A stretch of DNA of 64,000 bases, taken from NCBI GenBank assembly GCA_047967505.1, contig CM106539.1; one strand, written 5' to 3'. Position numbers and translations under genes: made by a program. Origin of the DNA: Dipteris shenzhenensis (lineage: Eukaryota > Polypodiophyta > Polypodiopsida > Gleicheniales). The notes under the pieces were generated by a model. It had not been told where the DNA came from, made no database searches, and worked only from the letters and a program-made list of their open reading frames with translations. Shown piece by piece: positions 56,573 to 64,000 of this stretch (position 1 is the stretch's first letter; every line of letters begins with the position of its first letter).

Positions 56573-59500
56573 ATGAGTATACACATTATCTCTTGGAACG
56601 TCAACGGGTTCCACTCATCAGGAACCCGCGGCCCCAGGAAGATGGTGCTCAGACAGGAGCTCCAGCCAACCTTGGTGGGAAGGGTAGATGTGCTCCTATT
56701 GCAGGAACACAAGCTTTCGGCTTCTCAGACCAGTATTTGTGGGAAGGTCCTCACAGGACGCTCCCACACCTACTGGGAACCTTCGATTGGCGAGTAGGGG
56801 AGGAGCGGAGGTGTCTGTACCTCCATCGACGCTTCTCTAGTTTAGCATGTGTGTGGTTTTGGCACCCTGATCCCAGGACGAGCGCTTTGGGTGGGCTTGA
56901 ATATTGAGGGATCCCGCATCGGCATCCTCAATATCTATGCCCCAACCGACCTCAGACGGAGAGCCGCTTTTTGGAGCTCTTTGACAGACTTATTGCCAGA
57001 GATGGATTCTTGGATTGTAGGAGGGGACTTCAATAACCTCGGTATAGCTTAGGCGGAGCAGGCAGATTGGGACTACTACTTGTTCGCTATGGGAGGTCGG
57101 GACAGCTGGAGGGAGCCTTCCTTTTGCTGGACAGGGAGTCTGGACTTCTCTTGGGGTTACAGGAGGGAGGGAGGCAGATTTCTGGAGCGGTGGGACCGTT
57201 TCTATGTCAGCGATTGGGCACTAGGCAGAGGTGGAGAGTCAAGAGTGGTTCCAGAGACGACCCTCTCTGACCATGCCCCAGTCATCCTAGTCCTGGACTC
57301 AGCCTCTCACTCCTTACCTCCACGCTCATGCCGGATCCCAGACTCCATCTACTCCAGAGCAGCGGTTCGCAGCAGGATAGTGGACCTGTGGGAGCAGGAT
57401 TGGGACCCCATGGGGGATATGGCAGCACAGGTAGCTCAGGCTCTTGCTGAGTCTAGTCTCATCTGTCAGCAGGAGGCGATTCAGGTCAGGCAGCAGTGGT
57501 GGGCGAAGGAGAGGGGTCTCAAACGAGATCTCGCCTCGATACAGCGGATGCAACAGTCTTTTCCAGGCTCTAAGGAGCTCAGACAGTAGGAGGTTAGAGC
57601 CCGAGCCATGCTAGAGGAGATCACCCAGCGATGCTCAGAGTTCTCGTTTCATGCTTCCAAGTCCTTCTGGGCTACGAAAGGCAACAGGATGTGCAGAGAG
57701 TTCTTCAGGACCCATGGCCAGAGGTCAACAGGGGAACAGCTGCGATCTCTTAGAGCGCAGGATGGTAGTGTCAGGATAGATCCAGACGAGGTCCAGGACT
57801 TGGCGACAGATTTCTACAGATCCCTGTTCCAGCAGGAGCCCCCAGACCCTCGTGCCCGCCGTTGCAGGGAGGAGGTGTGGAGGTATACACCGTCGCTCGT
57901 GCAGCCTAGCATGAGTGATTCCCTTCTCACCCCTTTCACCGTGGCAGAGATGCAGGATGCGGTGAGCGCTATTGATGGGCAGAAATGCCCAGGTGAGGAT
58001 GGGCTCTTCAGAGCTTTCTTCACCACCTTCTGGGAGCAGGTCCACCAGCCCTTGCTCGCAGCCTTCCAGAATATCTTCTCCAGTGGACAGATGCCAGAGA
58101 GCCTTGCGACAGGCTTGATTTGCCTCATCCCCAAAGGGGGGGACCGTCAGGAGATCAGACAGTGGCGCCCTATCACCCTCCTCCCGACTGCCTACAAAAT
58201 CCTGCCAAGACGATCAGTAGCCGCATCCGCCCCCTGCTACATGACTTGATCCATGACACCCAGACTGGTTTTGTCCAAGATCGCAGCATTTTGAACAACA
58301 TTTTCACATTCTCAGAGGCGACGGAGTGGGCCCAGCACAGTGGCCAGCACCTTGCCATACTCCTTCTTGACTTTGAGAAGGCGTACGACAGGGTAGACTG
58401 GTCCTTCTTGGAAGGTACACTCTCTCGGTTCAGTTTCCCGGACGAGTGGATCAGAGGTATTGCTAGCCTCTACAGGTCGGCCTCCAGCCGGGTTATCATC
58501 AGCGGTAGGATGGGGGAGAGATTCACCCTCGAGTGCTCGGTGCGTCAGGGCTGCCCGCTTGCGCCCTACCTCTTCCTATTTTTTGCGGAGGCCATGACTC
58601 ACTTCCTACGAGCCCGTACCACTGGTCTTCGAGGGATGTGCCTCCCTATTCGGGACGATGCAGAACTTCTGGACTCCGAGTATGCAGACGACACAGCCCT
58701 ATATGTGTAGGATGATATCGAGTCACTGGAGCGAGTGAGACTGTCCCTAGAGGTTTTTTGCCTAGCCGCTGGGGCGAAAATCAACTAGCATAAGTCAGTT
58801 GGTTTTCTTACGGATCCGAAAGCCAGCTCACAGTGGGGTATTTTCCTGGGGTTTCACTGGATCCCTAGAGGACAGACGACACGTTACCTGGGATTCCAGG
58901 TAGGCCTGGATATCACGCCGGCTCAGCAGTTCTTACCGGTCCTAGTCTCCATACGACGGAAGCTAGCCTTCTGGAGCACGGCTCGGCTATCCTTGGCAGG
59001 CAGGGCCCTTGTGGTCAACCAGGTCCTTCTTGCCACCGCTTGGTACGTGGCCTCTTGCTGGTGTTTCTCAAGATCGTGTGTAGCCCAGCTGAGGAGACTG
59101 GTGCGGAACTTCCTTTGGTCTGGCTCAGATGGTTCCGGCACCACCAGAGCCCGGGTCGCCTGGCAGACAGTCATTCTTCCCCAGACAGAGGGCGGCCTTG
59201 GCATCATAGATCCAGAACTCCAAAGTCAGGAATTACTTGGAAAGTTAGTCATCCGCGGTCTGACCCCATGAGGGCACACGTGGAAGCTCTTGCTTCAGCA
59301 TGGTCTCAGCGCGTGTACCCCCCAGAGAGGGGGTGATTGGCAGCCGTCTATCCGGTGGATTTTCACTTCTGCCCCACTGACTCAGCCCTATTCCCCCTTC
59401 CTCCGTAGCCTCGTCTCGGTCTGGAGGAAGTTGCAACACAGCCTCTCCCAGGTTCCCCCTAGCTGTCGAGAGGAGATAGACAGACAGCCCCTGATCTCGA

Positions 59501-59964
59501 GCAGCCAGGTGACAGATGATACAGGTCGCCAGCTTGGAGAGAGATCCCATATCCCTTGGGCGCTCTGGGCCCGCGCGCTCGCTCCGGGTTTGGAGGGACG
59601 TCTATAGCCAACTGAGCCCAGGCGAGCTGGCAGCAGCAGTAGGTACGGCACGTGGGATCCAGGCTCGACGAGCGGAGATCGATGGTGCCATTCCTGCAGG
59701 TGGAGGATTCCTATGGTCACCAGACAGCTCCTCCCGGGAGATGAGAGGTGGCTAGGGCAATTCACACCCCGTGGCATTCCTTTGGTGGTTGCACGCCTCT
59801 TCTCGGACTCCTCGATTCACTTCTTCTCCGTCGCCGATGATAGCCGTCTCCAGAGCAGAGAGGCCGTGATCGACCCCCAGCTTCCCTGGCAGCGCCTTCG
59901 CATCATAGGGCTGCAAAGGAAAACGTGGCATATAGACCCCTTGATTATGCAGGACAGATAGAAC
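56573..59964 (+). pseudogene. LINE ORF2: APE endonuclease and reverse transcriptase
   Basis: Starts at ATG 56573 (MSIHIISWNVNG), the N-terminus of an AP-like endonuclease, followed by LLLQEHKLSA. In a shifted frame from about 56890 it continues GSRIGILNIYAPTDLRRRA and WIVGGDFNN, then at 57080-57270 FLERWDRFYVS and TTLSDHAPV. The linker runs to 57900. Reverse transcriptase: KCPGEDGLFRAFFTTFWEQV, LICLIPKGGDRQEIRQWRPI, then after a deletion or shift near 58200 QTGFVQDRSILNN, LLDFEKAYDRVDW, SVRQGCPLAPYLF and EYADDTALYV (about 58677-58708). The C-terminal part runs through QTEGGLGIIDPELQSQ near 59190 to about 59960. Stops at 56797, 57052, 57589 and 58708 and several shifts disable it; catalytic YADD is retained. 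Confidence 0.92.
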
Positions 59965-60030
59965 GTTGGAGGCTATCTGTGAATGTGGTCCGTCAGCCTC
60001 CTGGCGATGAGCTCGGCATCGGACAAGGGC

Positions 60031-60190
60031 CACTGTAACCCCTATAGATCATGCTCCGGTCCTGAACATGGATGGGATGTCTCCAAGCGTGATATGTGCG
60101 TCCGCCCTTTGCCGAGTGTGTCGTGTCGTTGGCTCTAGACCTCTACCTTGCCAACCACCTGTGATCATGTGGTCTATGTGATCTAGCTAG
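60031..60190. other. Junction between LINE types
   Basis: Short spacer between the + LINE and the next LINE fragment on the minus strand. No poly-A run seen. Confidence 0.35.
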
Positions 60191-61745
60191 AAGAACTCCG
60201 TAAGCATACCTTGAGATGAGCCTATCTGGGCTTTCTGACCTTGTCTCAGCAAGCGCTCTGTGTGCCTAACTACCTCATGGACGAAGGTAGATAGGCATCT
60301 CTGATCTGGATAGGAAAGGAAACGAGAGAGGAGTTCGAAGCCACTCTGAACAGGCAGTGATAGCGGCCTCATATCTCATAGTATACAGGGCATCTGAAGA
60401 TGAAGTGCTCCTTGACTCAATCTCATGTCAATCACACAAGATGCAGATGCGACTCTCTCTAGGTACTCCCTTAGCTCATCCACTCTTAATGCGGAGTCGA
60501 TGCGATGAAACACATATATGTCCAATAGAGACCCTCAATGAGTGTGGGAGGTGGATCCGGATAGACCCTGGGGGATCAATGAAGCCCTCCTGGGAGATGT
60601 GCAAGCAGTGATCCCTGTAGAAGCTGAGCTTCACTGGAAGCTCACTCAATGCCAACCAGCCCCTAAATGTATGTAGGAGTAGAAGGTCCTCGCATATGAC
60701 CTGGTTGACCTCATGATATCCGAGTGGAGAGATGGCGCCTCAATGCTGTATTGGAAGGGGGGTAACATGTACATGTGGAGTCCCAATCTCTCAAGCCACC
60801 TGCATTTGCGTGCATACCAACATCTCTAATCACCCTCAACTACTAGGGCCATAGAAGAGAATAGTGCTAGCCATGGTTGTTTACGTCGCCCTGAGGTGCA
60901 GGAACTCATTGCTTACTGTGTATCATCTGCAACCGCATGAGAACTTGGAGTTGCTCTACCCTAGCCAAGCCTGCATCCGAGAGATCCAGCCCCCAACAAG
61001 GGCTGCCATACATGCCTGCTAGCTGGACCAAGGAGACGAAAAGAAGAGCTTTGGTCTGAGGTTCCTGGAAATGCGTCTTCTAACCGGGCTAATAAAGTAT
61101 ACCTTTTGCTCCAAGCGCGCCTGCATCACCGGTCTCATCATGAAAATAGGGCCAGAGAAGAGAACAACTAAATAAATGTATGATAAAAGGTCATCCATTG
61201 CAAGTGGATAGCTCTCTGTGCATATTTGCTCGGGATGTGTTGAAGACCATAACTTTGGTCTTACCAAGGTTGACCCTCAAAGTGTGACTCACAGAACTCC
61301 TGTAATGCATCTAGGTGTCTCTGGAGGCCCTCTACAGAAGAAGATAATAGCACCACATCATCTGTGTATAATAGGATATGAATCAACAAACCAACAAGCG
61401 AGTATCCAGACCCCCCCAGTGTCTCCATAAAAGTCTTGAGCTTCTCTATGTAGAGGCCAAACAGGGTTGGTGACAGTAGGCAACCTTGTTTGACCCCAAT
61501 GGTGCTCATGATCTCCTTTGTCCTCCAGCTCCTATCTGAACTCTACTAGAGACCCTCTCATAGAGTGCCATAACAGCCCATATAATCTCCTGGTCGTAAC
61601 CCAGCTCCTGTCTAATAAGGCAAGCCCTCGGTACTGTGTCAAAGGCTTTGCAGACAGACCCTTTGTCTCCGTGCTCTGGCCTCCTGGATGACATTCCTGA
61701 GTGTAAATATCTGATTATGAAGCTTCAATACCATGTCCTTGACAC
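60191..61745 (-). mobile_element. LINE fragment, second type: reverse transcriptase to zf-RVT-like end
   Basis: Read on the minus strand from about 61745: LHNQIFTLRNVIQEARARRQ, VCKAFDTVPRACL (RT motif A region, normally FVDFxKAFDTVPR), GVKQGCLLSPTLFGLYIEKL, then the palm LLYTDDVVLLSSS near 61385-61350, and NLGKTKVMVFN-like text near 61275-61235. The end has HFIFRCPVYYEI near 60395-60360, a zf-RVT-like terminal motif. Sequence type (VPR, TPTLFGLYI) differs from the 54-60 kb LINE. Multiple stops and a shift near 61510. Endonuclease is missing. Confidence 0.8.
61261..61694 (-). pseudogene. Reverse transcriptase palm of the second-type LINE
   Basis: Two open stretches (61694-61506 and 61509-61261) carry KAFDTVPR, GVKQGCLLSP and LLYTDDVVLLSSSVEGLQRH, the three palm blocks, with the catalytic DD kept. 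The first has lost the residues around the initial catalytic Asp (SVCKAFD in place of the usual VDxxKAFD). Confidence 0.8.
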
Positions 61746-61880
61746 CACCCTTGGTGAAAATAGTGCAGGAAGGACGAGGTGAGTATGAGAGGTTAGGAGC
61801 AGGTTGGTGGGGAATGTCATACAGCTTGTGTGCATAGGTGTGCCAGATCTGGGTGTCCATGAGGGGTGATGGGGATTGCC

Positions 61881-61884
<4 letters not shown>

Positions 61885-61916
<32 letters not shown>

Positions 61917-61929
61917 AGAAGAAGAAGAA
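61885..61929. repeat. (AG)n(GAA)n microsatellite
   Basis: About 14 AG units then GAAGAAGAAGAAGAA. It lies between the two minus-strand LINE fragments. Confidence 0.95.
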
Positions 61930-62123
61930 TGTATTATCGTCCTCTGGGGGCTGAGAAACCGACCCATAGGACCCATAAGCACAACAATACAAGTGTCTCC
62001 TTCCTTTTGTGGAAGGGAATAAGAGAGCAACTATTCTGAGACAGATTGTGTGATACAATATTCACGATATTTGAGAGTCTTGGCAATAAAATTACCTAGA
62101 GTGGCTAGATGGGTATGTGAAAG

Positions 62124-63300
62124 CTAGCTTGCGAGGGTGTTGTGCTCCTTTGTAATATTGTTAAAGTCCTTCCTTATGTGGGCATACCGTGGGCATGTAA
62201 GGAGGACATGTGCCTCTGTCTCTACTTGTCCTTGGTCACACAACTTACAAAATCTTTGTTCCCTTGAGACATCCCCCCAAGCTCCTTTCTCTACCTCCAG
62301 AGTGTGTGTGATTGGGTACGGATGAGTGCAATGCTTCTCCTTGCATTTGCAGGTGTGGGCATACCGTGGGCATGTAAGGAGGACATGTGCCTTTGTCTCT
62401 ACTTGTCCTTGGTCACACAACTTACAAAATCTTTGTTCCCTTGAGACATCCCCCCAAGCTCCTTTCTCTACCTCCAGAGTGTGTGATCGGGTATGGATGA
62501 GTGCAATGCTTCTCCTTGCATTTGCAGGTATGGGCATAGTTATGTATTTTTGTGCGTTTTCTTCTTCTTGAGAGTAAGTGTCCCAATAGATGGGATTGAT
62601 ATGTGTACAGTAGTACTCATACTTGGCCCTTTTTTCAGCTAATTGCCATTTTTGCTGCAATACTCCCAACAAAGCTTTATGGAATGCCTTCTCATCCATT
62701 TCCCCGGATGACATCTCTAGGTAGGATGTTACTTTCCATCTTTGGAACCATCCCTTGATGTCTTGCCACCAACCAGATGCTAGCATCTTGCTTTTGTTTG
62801 TTTTTTGAGGTCTTTTACTTGCTTCCCATGCTTTCATAGGTAGTCTCTGTGGCTTCATGGTCTTGACCTTCTTTATGTATTTGAAAACCCTTTCCAATGC
62901 TCGCAGCTCAATGGGCCTTGTACCAGTCTCAATAAGCATGATTGAGTATGGTGTGGTAATTTTGACTCCCAAATGTCTTCTTATAAACAATTTCTGCATT
63001 TTTTCAATATCATTCCATTTTGATGCTGAAATGCTACCTCCCCATACTTATGCTGCATATAGCACTGTTTGCACCACATATGCATCAAATAGAATCCGTT
63101 TGATGCTCCATCTCCTAGTGTCACTATTTCTGCAATCATTTTCAAAATGATAATATTTCCCCCACCCGGCATCAATCCTTCTGTGAACACAAACATTCCA
63201 TCTATGATTTGCTGGCACATCTATTCCCAAGTATTTGAATGTATTTACCCTCTCAGTTTCCTGCTCATTGTACATAATACTTGGGGTACAAGAGAGAGAA
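62124..63300 (-). pseudogene. LINE fragment, C-terminal part of ORF2 with duplicated zinc-binding segment
   Basis: Minus strand from about 63300: VNTFKYLGIDVPANHRWN, the RT thumb, then KRILFDAYVVQTVLYAA, and from 62999 a 291-codon open frame with RHLGVKITTPYSIMLIETG, a basic linker, and the terminal segment EKGAWGDVSREQRFCKLCDQ followed by VETEAHVLLTCPRYAH, twice. The C-x-x-C..H....C pattern is zf-RVT-like. Being open for 291 codons, this is the best-kept LINE reading frame here. It belongs to the same broad type as the fragment at 60.2-61.7 kb, perhaps even the same lineage. Confidence 0.8.
62178..62531 (-). repeat. 177-bp tandem duplication
   Basis: Copies 62178-62354 and 62355-62531, nearly identical (GTGGGCATACCGTGGGCATG at each start). 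177 is a multiple of three, so the frame stays open and the encoded Cys/His segment is doubled. Confidence 0.93.
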
Positions 63301-63480
63301 AGAGAGAGATACAAAAAAATACAGACATATAAGTATGTATATATGTTTGTGATACATATACATGTATGTATGCACATGTGTATGTGTGCGCATGCGCATA
63401 TGTATACGTGCTATGTGCTATGCATAATTATAGTTTATTATTTATTTACATTTATAGATCTGTATCATATATTCCAAGTT
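63290..63480. repeat. GA-rich and alternating purine-pyrimidine tract
   Basis: GAGAGAGAAAGAGAGAGATA, then long ATACATATACATGTATGTAT and TGTGTGCGCATGCGCATATG stretches. Such alternating sequence can adopt Z-type or cruciform forms; no gene is visible. Confidence 0.6.
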
Positions 63481-63499
63481 CCTTTCTTGGACTGCAAGC

Positions 63500-63877
63500 A
63501 TGCTCTTTTCCAAACTTTTCTTGGAGTCGAAGCCGGAAGACATGGTGGACAGTAAAGGGAAGGTACTCATGGCAGTAGACAGAGAGGAGCTTGAAGCTTG
63601 GGAAGAAAGAGATGCCCATGCCCTGGCAATAATCATAGGGACTACGGCGGACTCCGTTCTTCCGCATATCCAGCTGGCCGAGACGTCAGTTGAGGCGTGG
63701 GCCACACTGAAAGATCTGTACGAGACTGATAATACCTCCCGGATTGTGCTTCTTCAGCATCAACTCTACAATCTTGATATGGAAGAAGGCGATACGGTAC
63801 ATAGCCATTTGACGAAGGTCAAGGTGGTGCGGGATCAGCTGGCAGCAATTGGAAACACTTTTGGAACACATGCCTAA
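63500..63877 (+). pseudogene. Ty1-copia gag fragment
   Basis: A 125-codon open frame with EELEAWEERDAHALAIIIGT, then SVEAWATLKDLYETDNTSRI, LLQHQLYNLDMEEGDTVHSH and LTKVKVVRDQLAAIG, the UBN2-type core of copia gag. It begins mid-domain and stops at 63877 before any zinc knuckle. No LTR was recognised nearby; the element may continue past the window, but the stop at 63877 already ends the frame. Confidence 0.85.
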
Positions 63878-64000
63878 GTAAGATATAGCTTTCGAAATAA
63901 ACACTGTGATTCTTCTGCTTCACTGTTTTTCATTGCTGCAAGAACAAACAAGTCTGTATGGATCTACATGGCTTACTTTTTTGCACTCGATGTGCCTGTA

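Larger units (their letters stand above)
54080..60030 (+). mobile_element. Long LINE element (ORF1 and ORF2), decayed
   Basis: A C-rich leader (54117-54600) precedes ORF1 (from 54683) and ORF2 (from 56573). This order and the protein content are those of plant L1-type LINEs: ORF1 has a DUF4283-like domain and a CCHC knuckle; ORF2 has an APE-type endonuclease and reverse transcriptase. The element is GC-richer than its AT-rich flanks, suggesting a different age or origin. No poly-A tail or target duplication was recognised near 60030. Confidence 0.9.

Overview
This window looks like nuclear DNA of a land plant with a large, repeat-filled genome. Three things point there: a spliced plant-type SCAMP gene with GT-AG introns of about 120-470 bp, several Ty1-copia, Ty3-gypsy and LINE lineages nested in one another, and long AG/CT microsatellites. 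Nothing bacterial, viral or organellar was seen. The transposon mix and short introns would suit a non-flowering plant, but I cannot fix the species.

Layout. 0-2.5 kb: decayed Ty3-gypsy element with two LTR-like ends. 3.27-5.67 kb: nine exons of a secretory carrier-associated membrane protein (SCAMP), + strand; the N-terminal exons were not found. 6.7-9.6 kb: decayed LINE, minus strand. 10.0-11.4 kb: foldback repeat. 11.6-13.7 kb: decayed transposase-like reading frame on +, holding a tandem duplication. 14.5-16.9 kb: internally deleted copia element, minus. 17-24.9 kb: mostly repeats (TGATGTGGCA array, pyrimidine-rich tracts, gypsy gag remnant, hairpin MITE, and a 25-bp inverted repeat pair 5.6 kb apart).

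26.4-46.0 kb is the most interesting part. Identical 23-bp inverted repeats with a CACTT-type end enclose two divergently oriented reading-frame sets. The minus-strand set (about 39.4 down to 28.8 kb) is unrecognised, partly intact and probably spliced. The plus-strand set (42.07-45.4 kb) encodes a broken protein with a DUF8039-like N-terminal part and a DUF7869-like DDE-type core. I read this as an old 11-12 kb two-gene DNA transposon, enlarged to about 19.6 kb by a nearly complete 5.7-kb copia element (perfect 5-bp target duplication AAATC) and a small non-autonomous LTR element.

46-54 kb: AT-rich DNA with degenerate tandem repeats, a third copia remnant with a nested insert, and microsatellites. 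54.1-60.0 kb: long LINE on + with ORF1 (CCHC knuckle) and ORF2 (endonuclease, reverse transcriptase), broken by stops and frameshifts. 60.2-63.3 kb: two more LINE fragments of another type on minus. 63.5-63.9 kb: copia gag fragment on +. The only non-transposon gene recognised is SCAMP. All coordinates of exons and repeat edges come from reading the sequence by eye; domain names are from family knowledge and were not searched.
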